This document shows, in pieces, positions 38,001 to 45,884 of a DNA stretch of 64,000 nucleotides. Numbering within the stretch: position 1 is the first letter of the stretch; each line of letters begins with the position of its first letter. A program made the translations under genes and the position numbers. Source of the stretch: Anaerohalosphaeraceae bacterium (GTDB lineage: Bacteria; Planctomycetota; Phycisphaerae; Sedimentisphaerales; Anaerohalosphaeraceae); contig DAOSUR010000014.1 in assembly GCA_035378985.1 (NCBI GenBank), forward strand, positions 35,909 through 99,908. The letters run 5' to 3'. Below the pieces are notes generated by a model. It was not told where the DNA came from. It saw only the letters and a program-made list of their open reading frames with translations, and searched no databases.

Positions 38001-38154
38001 CGCTGCGCACGGCATCCGCATCCGGCGTCCATTGAAGAGTCAGCACATCCGGGTCCACCGACTCGCCGACTGCCGGCTGCGGATTGGAAGGCGCACCCGA
38101 AATCATCCCTGCGAAAACCAAAAGACCAATCCAAACAATCCCCCATCGCTTCAT
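35011..38154 (-). CDS. Secreted multidomain pectate lyase (PL1) with internal dockerin, PA14, FN3 and CBM modules
   Basis: The ATG at 38154 opens a signal peptide (RWGIVWIGLLVFAGMISG), giving 1047 residues. A dockerin-like pair (GDVDGSGAVDILDLVYVAAQWL and LDYSGGVDLADAAQVSRSWL, about residues 66-115) is inserted inside an N-terminal FN3-like domain. The FN3 fold resumes at NKTYYWRVDTV. The PL1 domain spans about 170-500, with FDHCSISWGRDETFSISGG and the RNPKVKG active-site segment. An EF-hand-like TDTDQDGMPDYWE follows near 521, then a cadherin-like domain, PA14 (about 670-800), FN3 (about 811-900), and a C-terminal CBM35/CBM6-like module. It is convergent with the symporter gene, with a 4-bp gap. 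Confidence 0.87.
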   Translation of the reverse strand: MKRWGIVWIGLLVFAGMISGAPSNPQPAVGESVDPDVLTLQWTPDADAVRSEIYLGTSAAAVAAAQKPTGDVDGSGAVDILDLVYVAAQWLDSPSSPCPDLDYSGGVDLADAAQVSRSWLSEPEVLYLGAVSGSFFAPGQLIPNKTYYWRVDTVRCSGIEKGTVWNFKTKRPAFPGAEGFGKWASGGRGGSVYHVTNLNDSGPGSFRDAVSAPNRTVVFDVGGVIRIGERIVVSKDITIAGQTAPGEGVVIYGNGLSYTDANRSITRHMRYRMGKVGTSGKDAVTIADGTDMIFDHCSISWGRDETFSISGGTGEDPGFITIQNCIIAQGLETHSCGGLIQDFNGVSLFRNLYIDNDTRNPKVKGVNEFINNVVYNWNDAAYILGDSEADSYANVIRNYFISGPNTGAAAFTRGNLNFHIYALNNWHDSNKNGVLDGAILDQAAYGTIDWQTVPYNYPGVKTMLGAPTAYRVAASQAGAVYPIRDRIDSRLIKELKSLGTSGQLISDENASPMYGVGILDGGICPTDTDQDGMPDYWEQSVSGLNPYGADHNGDADGNGYTNLEDYLNFLAVPHANVQKDRPRDINLRLFASGFDAGAAYTVFDAVNGTVQLLADGYTARFTPNAGYVGPARFSFTVNDSCVWTDTVLLLVSEYGGHALPPKYPSNLTQGLNYRYYSGTFEYLPDFALLTPTQQGTTANFDITQAAAADYFAYVFEGFIEIPADGLYTFYLNSDDGSKLYIDGGIVVSNDGVHGTQEAEGSTALLAGMHSIRVSYFEKDGNQRLEVRWAGPGFGKQLISNSVLYRGSVDLVPPSAPAGQWASASNGQVFLDWNDNTEADLAGYNVYRTTISGGNYTRLNDALIDASNFIDTSVSNSTFYHYVVTAVDESFNESQRSYEVSARPADSNDVSVIVQEWTAGFCLVEGTVDNNNAGFTGYGFANGTNAVGMGINWSVQIGRPGTYQLTWRFANGTTANRPADLLVNGAAVLSSIAFNPTGGWTTWSEVTGSVVLDAGTHLIRLEPTTSNGLANIDYLMITGPDVVPAACP

Positions 38155-38191
38155 AAGACAAACCCTTCTCTTCAGAGATAATCCTTCAAAG

Positions 38192-38229
38192 AAAAAACGG
38201 CCGGAAAGACAGACGTTTCTTTCCGGCCG
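38192..38229 (-). terminator. Rho-independent terminator downstream of the PKD/dockerin gene
   Basis: A perfect 11-bp stem (38198-38208 CGGCCGGAAAG with 38219-38229) around a 10-base loop. On the minus strand it is followed by six U from the A-run at 38192-38197. It lies 40 bp past the stop at 38269 and marks the end of the long minus-strand CAZyme run. It lies upstream of the PL1 start at 38154. Confidence 0.92.
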
Positions 38230-38268
38230 CTGCCTTACTTCACAAAACACTCCCGCCTTTGAACCTTT

Positions 38269-40515
38269 TTATCGGCAGGGTGCTTCCATACTCGCATTGC
38301 ATTCCAGCCAGCGGGAGACAAACTCCGCCAGGTCAGTCATATCCACAAAGCAGTCGTTGTTGATATCCGCCGGAATCCGCACATAGGTCGGTTTGGCCTG
38401 AGCCGCATTGCACGGCGAGGTACCAACATAAATCTGGGTGCTTGCCGAACCGATGACACTGCCATCATCCGCCGACAGTCTGAACACATACGTTCCCGTC
38501 TGCGGCAGAACCAGCGTAATGTCTTCGACATTGTTGGGAACAATCGGCACCGTCACCGGTCCGCTGAGCTGCTCCCAAAGAAGCGTATACGGCTGCGGGA
38601 AGTTATCATCCGTCACCGTCGTGTTAATGACGGCTGTGGCTGTGGCCGGATTGCCCGCATTGTTCAGCCAAATGTACTGGGAGGGCTTCTCCAGCTCCAC
38701 CAGAGGTATCATATTGTTCGTATTAAACGTCCAGACAAACCCTCGCGTCGTTCCGGCAATGCTGTCATGCACATCCACCACCCAGTAATAGGTCGTGTTG
38801 ACCTGAAGCATCCCCGAAGGAATCGCAACGGAATTGCCGCTGATACCGGTCGCCAGCGTGGTCAGCCCGTAGTCCGGGTCCAGCAGATTCGGCTCGGTGG
38901 TGCCGAGGAACACATCGCAGGTGATGACAGCACCTTCCTGACTGGGGGCTGGATTGGTCCAGCTCAGCTGAGCCAGCCGCGTGCTCTGGCTGGTATTGTT
39001 CGCCGGATTGGGCTTTGTGGCCCAGGTCGGGGTCGCTACATTTCCGCGGAGAATAATCCCTTTCAGACCCGTTTCGGTCTCGGTCCGGCTGTGGCTGGGA
39101 GAACAAATCTCAAAGCCGCAGCTTTCCGGATCATAAGTGATAAACATCAGCACCACACTGCCGTCCGTATCGGAATTCAGGAACTCATCCAGGGCCGGGA
39201 ACTTGGCCGTGGACAGCCAGATATCGAGGGTCGGAACCGTAAAGGCCGCCAGAAGCGGAGAAATATCCTCCAGGTCCAGCGTATCAAACGTAATGGCTGA
39301 ATTCAGCGGCGGCACGGGGGCATTATCCACACCCGGTGCTGTGCTCCACGTTGTGCCCTGCAGGGTAAAGTTGTCATATTCTTCTTTGATACCGTACACG
39401 TAAACATGGCTGGTGGTGTAAAGATTGCCCTTGTCCACGTTGAGCATCAAATAGCTGTTAGCAAATACTTTGCCCGCCTCTTTCTGGTCCGCTATGTTGT
39501 ATCTGTAGTAGCAGACTCTTCGCCTCTGTGAAGAACCGTCGTTGAAATTTTTGACATCCGAAATTGTAGCTTTGCGAGCCGATGTCGGCCCCTGGCTGGA
39601 ATCATTGCCGATTTCACAATGGTCCGCCGCCGCCAGAGCATAAGACTTTATCTGAACAGCTACTTCAACCGTCTTGACAGTCTTTTTGCCCTCACCATCG
39701 GTTACTGTCAGCTGCAGGGTATAATTGCCTTCTCCGCCCGGAAACGAGACAGAAACATCTTCCGAAGTATTGTTGGGCGAGAACACAACCTCCCCGCCGG
39801 ACACTTTCTCCCACAAAACCGTTGTGGTTGTATTCTGACCGTAATCCATAATCGTTGCGTCTATCACCAGGGATTTGCCGGGCTCCACCTGTGCACTGGC
39901 GGGTACCCCCATTACCGACGGCGGCAGATTCCAGCCGGCCGGAACGGCAGCAATCAAATAGGTAATCCGGCTGGTGCCGTCGTTCTGCTCATACAGCGAA
40001 ATCGTGCCGGCGCCGGAAATCGGTTTGGCATAAGCCGTCATATAAACCGTGGAGGAATCCGACGGGTTGAACACGCCGACCGTATAGCCGGTCTGCACAA
40101 AACCGTTCGTCAGGACCCAGTTCATCACCGACCCAATGGTTGGCGGGTTCGCCCCGTTGCCGTCACCGACCCGGTTGTCAATCAGCAGAAAGAGCGTGCC
40201 CGCCTTGCTGACCGTCACATCCATCTGCAGGGCTGAATTCGCTTTGTCATCGACCGCCGTCTGCACAAAATCAATGCCCTCCAAATCATTCGCATCCCGG
40301 AAAACGAATGTGCGGTCCACGTGAGTCAGGGCCCCGTTCAGAAGCCCGCTTTTAACCACAACAGGGTTGGTATCGCAGCTGGTTCCCTCAATACAATTGT
40401 ACCGCACCACACCCGTAATAATATTCGGATCCGTAATACCCGCAAATCCCGCTTGGGCCAAAACCCACAAGCCCAGACATGCCATAGAAACAATCACCCA
40501 CTTGCTTTTCATCAT
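38269..40515 (-). CDS. Secreted PKD-domain protein with a C-terminal dockerin-like repeat
   Basis: GGAGG precedes tandem ATG codons at 40515 and 40512. A signal peptide (WVIVSMACLGLWVLAQAGFAG) is followed by a beta-rich domain of about 180 residues and a PKD/Ig-like domain (about 195-290, NYTLQLTVTDGEGKKTV). Next is a DNRLRE-like beta-sandwich (about 295-500). An FN3-like region (TYYWVVDVHDS) and a second PKD/Ig-like domain (about 605-690) come next. A single dockerin-like loop, ADINNDCFVDMTDLAEFVSRWL, is near the C-terminus. No catalytic motif is recognised. It may be a substrate-binding or surface scaffold protein. It is the last gene before the 38192-38229 terminator. Confidence 0.72.
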   Translation of the reverse strand: MMKSKWVIVSMACLGLWVLAQAGFAGITDPNIITGVVRYNCIEGTSCDTNPVVVKSGLLNGALTHVDRTFVFRDANDLEGIDFVQTAVDDKANSALQMDVTVSKAGTLFLLIDNRVGDGNGANPPTIGSVMNWVLTNGFVQTGYTVGVFNPSDSSTVYMTAYAKPISGAGTISLYEQNDGTSRITYLIAAVPAGWNLPPSVMGVPASAQVEPGKSLVIDATIMDYGQNTTTTVLWEKVSGGEVVFSPNNTSEDVSVSFPGGEGNYTLQLTVTDGEGKKTVKTVEVAVQIKSYALAAADHCEIGNDSSQGPTSARKATISDVKNFNDGSSQRRRVCYYRYNIADQKEAGKVFANSYLMLNVDKGNLYTTSHVYVYGIKEEYDNFTLQGTTWSTAPGVDNAPVPPLNSAITFDTLDLEDISPLLAAFTVPTLDIWLSTAKFPALDEFLNSDTDGSVVLMFITYDPESCGFEICSPSHSRTETETGLKGIILRGNVATPTWATKPNPANNTSQSTRLAQLSWTNPAPSQEGAVITCDVFLGTTEPNLLDPDYGLTTLATGISGNSVAIPSGMLQVNTTYYWVVDVHDSIAGTTRGFVWTFNTNNMIPLVELEKPSQYIWLNNAGNPATATAVINTTVTDDNFPQPYTLLWEQLSGPVTVPIVPNNVEDITLVLPQTGTYVFRLSADDGSVIGSASTQIYVGTSPCNAAQAKPTYVRIPADINNDCFVDMTDLAEFVSRWLECNASMEAPCR

Positions 40516-40622
40516 AAAAGACCTCCTAAAATGAAGTTAAGAAGAATAGGAATAAGAATAAAAAACAAGACCTCTTTTGTTTCCCAACTTGTTGTCCCCC
40601 AGTTAAGTCTCTGCAAAACAGC

Positions 40623-41426
40623 TTACTTATAGTCGAATGACGGGTTGCCCGCCCAATAGGGCGCTCCCCACAGCCACCGATTCAGCTGGTCGTCTCGGTC
40701 GCTCGGATTGGCGACACTGTAATCCTGCATCAGGACATTGCCGTGTGAAAAAGCACGCTGAATACTTCGTGTGCGCATCAACACCCCCAAACGCGACGGG
40801 TCGGTGGCCTCCGCGTACTTCCACAGACCGTTGGTCATATCCACCATCATCGCTCCGCTGGAACCGTTGTTCACCTGCTGAACCGACGTATCCCCATTGC
40901 GAATCTCTTTTTTCCATATCCAGGCATACGTACTCCAGAACAGCGGTCGGCGGGAATTGTCCAGAGTATCCCCCAGCTCCCGATAGATATCATCGGTGTT
41001 CCGCGGAATGGGATTTCCGCTCGTCACATCACTTAACAAATAATTGGTATCACTGGAGACGTTTTTTACTCCCGGACAAAAGAGGATTTTGCTGTCCGGA
41101 AGCAGATTGGCCTTCATTACAAAACCAATGGCGTAGGGACGCAGCTCATGGGCCAAATCCGCTGTCCCGCTTACCCAGAACCAGTGCTTTGAACGATCGG
41201 ATGCAGGAATCGAATTATAACTCTTGAAATTTCGGAAATTATAACCCGTTTCCGACTCATAATTGCTAAATACCAAACCAATTTGCCGTTGGTTGGACCG
41301 GCAGACAATCTTGCGGGCATATTCAGTGGCTTTTTTTAAGCTCGGGATTATAATAGACAAAAGAAGTCCAATGATAGCAATCACCACCAGAAGCTCGATT
41401 AACGTAAAGGCAGATCTTCTTTTCAT
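40623..41426 (-). CDS. Prepilin-type pseudopilin (tandem paralogue 1)
   Basis: The ATG at 41426 has AAGGAAAGGA upstream, and the in-frame upstream residues lack a ribosome site. Leader MKRRSA and helix FTLIELLVVIAIIGLLLSIIIPSLKKA are followed by a 230-residue domain. It is clearly paralogous to the next gene: shared FWSTYAWIWKKEIRNGDTSV, SSGAMMVDMTNGLWKYAEATDPSRLG, HGNVLMQDYSV and RWLW. The C-terminus has VLMQDYSV instead of the usual H-x9-DG. Site B lies 60 bp upstream, as in the pseudopilin at 58469, suggesting induction with the pectin enzymes. Confidence 0.84.
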   Translation of the reverse strand: MKRRSAFTLIELLVVIAIIGLLLSIIIPSLKKATEYARKIVCRSNQRQIGLVFSNYESETGYNFRNFKSYNSIPASDRSKHWFWVSGTADLAHELRPYAIGFVMKANLLPDSKILFCPGVKNVSSDTNYLLSDVTSGNPIPRNTDDIYRELGDTLDNSRRPLFWSTYAWIWKKEIRNGDTSVQQVNNGSSGAMMVDMTNGLWKYAEATDPSRLGVLMRTRSIQRAFSHGNVLMQDYSVANPSDRDDQLNRWLWGAPYWAGNPSFDYK

Positions 41427-41485
41427 AATCCTTTCCTTGTCCAGAGGTTCTCTCTTTCTAATTGTCTCTTTATGGGATATTCCGG

Positions 41486-41526
41486 ACAAGGCAATCTTGT
41501 GACAAAAAAAAGTGAATTTTGCGCAA
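41486..41526 (+). promoter_or_regulatory. Site B: bipartite operator candidate upstream of a pseudopilin gene
   Basis: ACAAGGCAATCT at 41486-41497, eight A at 41504-41511, and TTGCGCAA at 41519-41526. It matches site C at 34 of 41 positions by my count with no gap. It is 60 bp upstream of the pseudopilin start at 41426. Confidence 0.75.
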
Positions 41527-41577
41527 AAAATCAAAAACAAAAAACCAGAGCAAATTGGTCTTTTAATGCAAAAGTTT

Positions 41578-42357
41578 TCAATAGCCCGTTCCGGCCCATT
41601 TGTCGGAATTCCAGAGCCATCGAACCAGTTTGGCATCATCATCCGTGGGATTTTCTACGCTGTAATCCTGCATCAGGACATTGGCATGCTGGTATTGCCG
41701 GCGAATCCCGACCGTATTCATCACCCGACCTAAGCGATCCGGGTCCCTGGCTTTGGCAAACTCCCATGCCCCGTTGGTCATATCACACATCATTGCCCCG
41801 GAGGACAGATTATTCACCGACGTCACATCCTCCCGAATTTCCTTTTTCCATATCCAGACATGGGTGCTCCAGAACATCGGCATCGGCCCCGTGCCTGCCT
41901 TCCAGCGTCTCTCCAGTTCTACGGTTTCCTGCGGAGTCAGCGAGGAAGCATCCCTCGGATAATTCTTATCATACGCCAGATTGGTATAACCCGGGCAGAA
42001 GAAAACCTTTCGATCCTGAAGAACGCCGGCATCCATAATGAACTGCACCGCAAACGGCTGCCATTCGTGGGCGTAATCCGAAGTGCCGTTCGCCCAAAAC
42101 CAGCTTCTTGCAAGTTCAGTACCGGATAACCCTCTGGCCGATTTTATTTTTCGAAAATTGTATCCGGTCTGGTGCTCGTAAATCCCCATTGCAATGCCGA
42201 GTTGGTGATAGTTGGACTGACAGCTGATTTTCCGAGCATACGCCGTTGCTCTTTTCAGGGCCGGAATCAGAACGGAAAGCAGCAGACCGATAATGGCAAT
42301 GACAACGAGCAGTTCGATTAACGTAAAGGCAGGCATAATTCGTCTCTTGGAGCCCAT
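41578..42357 (-). CDS. Prepilin-type pseudopilin (tandem paralogue 2)
   Basis: AAGGAAAGGAC precedes the ATG at 42357. The leader MGSKRRIMPA is followed by FTLIELLVVIAIIGLLLSVLIPALKRA. The 259-residue protein shares with its neighbour ARKI-C-SN, SWFWANGTSDYAHEWQPFA, FFCPG, FWSTHVWIWKKEIR, SSGAMMCDMTNGAWEFA and NVLMQDYSV. The pair is therefore a recent or constrained duplication. It lies 105 bp downstream of the PL10-CE12 gene on the same strand and may be read through from the CAZyme operon. Confidence 0.84.
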   Translation of the reverse strand: MGSKRRIMPAFTLIELLVVIAIIGLLLSVLIPALKRATAYARKISCQSNYHQLGIAMGIYEHQTGYNFRKIKSARGLSGTELARSWFWANGTSDYAHEWQPFAVQFIMDAGVLQDRKVFFCPGYTNLAYDKNYPRDASSLTPQETVELERRWKAGTGPMPMFWSTHVWIWKKEIREDVTSVNNLSSGAMMCDMTNGAWEFAKARDPDRLGRVMNTVGIRRQYQHANVLMQDYSVENPTDDDAKLVRWLWNSDKWAGTGY

Positions 42358-42462
42358 TGCTCAGTCCTTTCCTTTTTTCAACCAGACCCCAACAGCTTCC
42401 CCAAAAACTATCCCTCACTATTCTCTCTCTACCCGGAGCGGAATGCAAGTATTTATCAGATT

Positions 42463-44154
42463 TTACGGTTCGCTTTTCTGTTTCAAAAACGGTTTGATGG
42501 ACGGTTCGGCCTCCGGCAGCTGCTGCAGAATCAGCTCCGCCATTTTCCGGGCTCCCTGCTCATTAAAATGCGTTCGGTCCTGCGGGTCATCGGACATCTT
42601 GGCGGCTTCCGCCTCTCCAAGCCGTTCAAACAATTGTCCGCTGGCTGTATGCAAATCCACCAGAGCGGCTTTCTTTTCCTCCGCCACCTTCTTCATTGCA
42701 TCCGCATACGGCTTGAGGGTGTCATTCATCCTGCCGTCCGGGCTAAACTTGCGGCGGTGCATCGGTGTAATCAGGATCGGCGCTGCCCCAATCGCTCTGG
42801 CCCGCTCCACAAAATACCTCAGATTGTCCATGTATTCCTTATCCGCCGCCGTCGATTCCGGTTTTTCCGGGGCATGGTTGTCATTATGGCCGAACTGAAT
42901 CAGGATAAAGAGGGGTTTCTCTTCCAGCGCCTTTTCCCAAAGCCCTTCATTTAAGAACGTCTTGGTGCTTCGCCCGCTTCGTGCGTGGTTGGCAATCTCC
43001 ACTTTATCCGAAAAGTACTCGCCCAGATACTGTCCCCACCCCCGTCTCCAGTCCGGCGGCTGAAACTCACAAACCGTCGAATCCCCCGTCAGGACAATTC
43101 GGATCCTCTCGGCGGCGGAAAGACGGTCTGACCATTTCTCTTTCCATTTCTCAAAATCGCGGAAAACATCTTTGCCCCAGTCTCCATACCAGGCGTATCC
43201 CTCCGTCCGTTCCGGGTCCAGTTCATTGTAATCGTATTTTCGAACCCCGTCGCGGTCGCAGAAAAACGGCCGGTTCGTTTCAATCTCATAAAACCGAGCC
43301 CACAGCGGAGGGGCCTCGGGGTCCGGCACAGCCGTCCGCCTGCCGTTGACCCATTTGATCCGAAGGCCTTCTATTTTCGACCGCTCAAACCACCGCACGC
43401 CGCTGACAATCGCCCGTACCACAACCGGAGAGGGATTGTCCAGCCGCATCAGCAGCCGCAGAATCTCCGCACTTTCGCCTCCGCTGATTGAAACCAACTC
43501 ATAACTGCGGGCCGAGCGCGGGCTTAAATCGTTTTCATCATGCTGAGCACACCAGCCGGTCAATTCCCCGTTGACGCGAATCTGACATTTCAGAATGCAC
43601 CCGATGCCCCGCTGAAAGGCCGTCCGAGCCGCCTGATGCTGCTCCTCTTTCAAAAAAGCATAGTCGTCCGACCGCGCAACTTCATCGAGAAACATCAGAA
43701 TCCGCACCATCGCATTGTCATTAAAGGTAATATGACGGTGATACGTTTTGGCCGGCGGGGGAAACTGCTGCGGCCAGCCGCCCGTGGGGTATTGGGCCTT
43801 CAAAATCATCTCAAACCCTTTCAGAAACGCCTGCAGATACCGCTCCTGCCCGGAGGCCTTATACACACGGGCCAGAAACCGCAGTTCCCCGGTGGTCGCC
43901 CCGTTATCAAAGGTTCCGTGAAGATTCTTGCGGTCTCCGTCATAGGGCTTGACGGCTGTATTCACATTCTTCGGCCAGCCGCCGTAGTCATCCTGCCACG
44001 TCAGAATATTGTCAGCCAAACCCAAGGCCTCCGGAGTACCGTACCAGGCGGCCTCTTTGTTAAAGTAGCTGCTCAATCGAAATGTCGGCCATTCCGAAGC
44101 CCGGCAGACCGCCGTCCCCATAACCAGCACGCTCAAAAACATTCTGAAGTTCAT
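42463..44154 (-). CDS. Secreted PL10 pectate lyase fused to a CE12-type SGNH esterase
   Basis: A signal peptide (FRMFLSVLVMGTAVCRA) precedes a PL10 domain (about residues 22-335): TWQDDYGGWPKNVN, FDNGATTGELRFLARVYKAS, TGGWPQQFP, HITFNDNAMVRILMFLDEVA and ENDLSPRSARSYELVS. A C-terminal SGNH hydrolase (about 345-555) carries TGDSTVCEF, ANHARSGRSTKTF, QFGHNDNH and DRTHFNEQGA, the four blocks with catalytic Ser, Gly, Asn and Asp/His. CE12 enzymes deacetylate rhamnogalacturonan or pectin. Removing acetyl groups would give the lyase access, so the fusion is functionally coherent. It is part of the minus-strand run that starts at 56188. Confidence 0.9.
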   Translation of the reverse strand: MNFRMFLSVLVMGTAVCRASEWPTFRLSSYFNKEAAWYGTPEALGLADNILTWQDDYGGWPKNVNTAVKPYDGDRKNLHGTFDNGATTGELRFLARVYKASGQERYLQAFLKGFEMILKAQYPTGGWPQQFPPPAKTYHRHITFNDNAMVRILMFLDEVARSDDYAFLKEEQHQAARTAFQRGIGCILKCQIRVNGELTGWCAQHDENDLSPRSARSYELVSISGGESAEILRLLMRLDNPSPVVVRAIVSGVRWFERSKIEGLRIKWVNGRRTAVPDPEAPPLWARFYEIETNRPFFCDRDGVRKYDYNELDPERTEGYAWYGDWGKDVFRDFEKWKEKWSDRLSAAERIRIVLTGDSTVCEFQPPDWRRGWGQYLGEYFSDKVEIANHARSGRSTKTFLNEGLWEKALEEKPLFILIQFGHNDNHAPEKPESTAADKEYMDNLRYFVERARAIGAAPILITPMHRRKFSPDGRMNDTLKPYADAMKKVAEEKKAALVDLHTASGQLFERLGEAEAAKMSDDPQDRTHFNEQGARKMAELILQQLPEAEPSIKPFLKQKSEP

Positions 44155-44198
44155 AATTTTGTCCCTTGGTTCGCCGTTTCTCTCTGTGTTTGTGATAA

Positions 44199-45866
44199 TT
44201 ATTCCCAGCTAAGCACATCCGGAGCACAGCCGTATTGATAATGAATCCGCTCAGAAAGATTTGAGCGGTTCGCTCCGAGAAGCCGAATATCTTTTGTCCT
44301 GCCCCCTGCCAGAACCAAAAAGCCGTCCTTGGAAGCGGAAGGTTTCAGCCGTTCCAGAAGAATGGTTCGGCTGTTTGTAAAAGTCAAATCGGGCCCTTTT
44401 TCCGGAAGAAGGGAAACCTCTGACAAGCGCAGACGCTCGGTATCCAGAAAAAGGCCGCCCAACTGAGCCGAAATGACCGTATTTTTGATTTCAACATCCC
44501 GAACCGGCATCTCCGGAAGTCCCTGCATATAGACAGCACGCTTCGCACCCCGGCAGAAAACATTTCGGATAAAAATTCGTTCAAACCGCGGTGTTCCCTC
44601 ATTCACTTCCGCCGCAGGCGAATGGACACTTTCTTCCAGTGTCGGCGCAGACCCGGAATAAAACAGATTAAAATGAATTGCATCGACGGCAATATTCGCC
44701 ATAAAAATATCCTGAATATAGATATTCTCCACAAGTCCCCCGCGCCCCCGAGTACTCTTGAAGCGAAGCCCGATGTCCGTCTCCAAAAAACTGCAATTGC
44801 GCACCCAGATATTCCGCACTCCGCCGGACATCTCACTGCCGACCACAAAACCGCCGTGTCCATGATAGACAATGCAGTCGGAAATAACGACGTTCTCCGT
44901 GGGTTTTCCGCGGCGCCGCCCGTATTCATCCCGGCCGGACTTCATACAAATCGCATCATCCCCCACATCAAACGTACAGTTATAGACCAGAACATTTCGG
45001 CAGGATTCCAAATCCAAACCGTCCCCGTTCTGACTCCACCAGGGATTGCGAACCTGAAGATTGCGGAGAATCATATTTTCGCAGAGCAGCGGATGAATAT
45101 TCCAGGCCGGCGAGTTCTGAAACGTCGGCCCATCCAGCAGCACAGTCCGGCAGTTGACCAGCGACACCATCACCGGACGCAGAAATTCTCCTGCTGCTGC
45201 ATAATCCGCCACCGGGGCTTTTCGTTTCTTCAGGTCTGCAGCGGTTTGGGGGCCGTTCATGGCTTTCTCCGAAGGCCACCACATTGTACCCGACGGCTCC
45301 ACCGCTCCGCCGGAAGCCACAAGTTCCTTCCATTGCCGCTCCGTCATCTTCTCTTTTTTGACCGGGCGCCAGGCCTGACCCGACCCGTCCAAAATCCCCG
45401 AGCCGGTAATCGCAATATGTTCGAGGTTGTCCCCCGTCAAAGGAGACATCCGACGGACTTCCTGCCGACCCTCAAAACTCCTTTCCTCCAGCGGATAATC
45501 CTCGATATTCGGACTGAACAGAATCACAGCCCCTTTCTCCAGATGCAGGTCCATCCGGCTGACCAGGCGAATCGGACCCGTCAGCCACAGCCCCGCCGGA
45601 ACAATGACCCGGCCGCCGCCGGCTTTGGCACAGGCCTCCATCGCGCGGGCAAAGGCCTCTGTGTTCATCGTCTGGCCGTCTCCTACCGCTCCGTAATCGG
45701 TAATCACAAATCTCTTGTCAGGAATCTGCGGTTCCTCCGGAGGCGTCATCGAAAACGGCAGCTCAGACACCGGCAAATCCGACGGCCAGGCAGCCGCAAA
45801 TACCGGACAAACACACAGCAGCCCCAAAAGAGCCGAGATATTCAGAACATCTTGTCTTTTACGCAT
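44199..45866 (-). CDS. Secreted GH28 polygalacturonase-type hydrolase
   Basis: A 555-residue protein with a signal peptide (VLNISALLGLLCVCPVFAAA) and a right-handed beta-helix. GH28 motifs are NGDGLDLESC, GDDAICMKSG, GHGGFVVGSEMSGGV and LRFKSTRGRGG, containing the catalytic Asp residues, the His, and the R-x-K pair. It begins with the common FVITDYGAVGDG beta-helix opener. The substrate could be homogalacturonan or rhamnogalacturonan, and an exo mode is possible because of the long inserted loop around residues 165-225. The gap to the upstream gene is 18 bp. Confidence 0.9.
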   Translation of the reverse strand: MRKRQDVLNISALLGLLCVCPVFAAAWPSDLPVSELPFSMTPPEEPQIPDKRFVITDYGAVGDGQTMNTEAFARAMEACAKAGGGRVIVPAGLWLTGPIRLVSRMDLHLEKGAVILFSPNIEDYPLEERSFEGRQEVRRMSPLTGDNLEHIAITGSGILDGSGQAWRPVKKEKMTERQWKELVASGGAVEPSGTMWWPSEKAMNGPQTAADLKKRKAPVADYAAAGEFLRPVMVSLVNCRTVLLDGPTFQNSPAWNIHPLLCENMILRNLQVRNPWWSQNGDGLDLESCRNVLVYNCTFDVGDDAICMKSGRDEYGRRRGKPTENVVISDCIVYHGHGGFVVGSEMSGGVRNIWVRNCSFLETDIGLRFKSTRGRGGLVENIYIQDIFMANIAVDAIHFNLFYSGSAPTLEESVHSPAAEVNEGTPRFERIFIRNVFCRGAKRAVYMQGLPEMPVRDVEIKNTVISAQLGGLFLDTERLRLSEVSLLPEKGPDLTFTNSRTILLERLKPSASKDGFLVLAGGRTKDIRLLGANRSNLSERIHYQYGCAPDVLSWE

Positions 45867-45884
45867 ACAAACTCCTTTCTCTGT

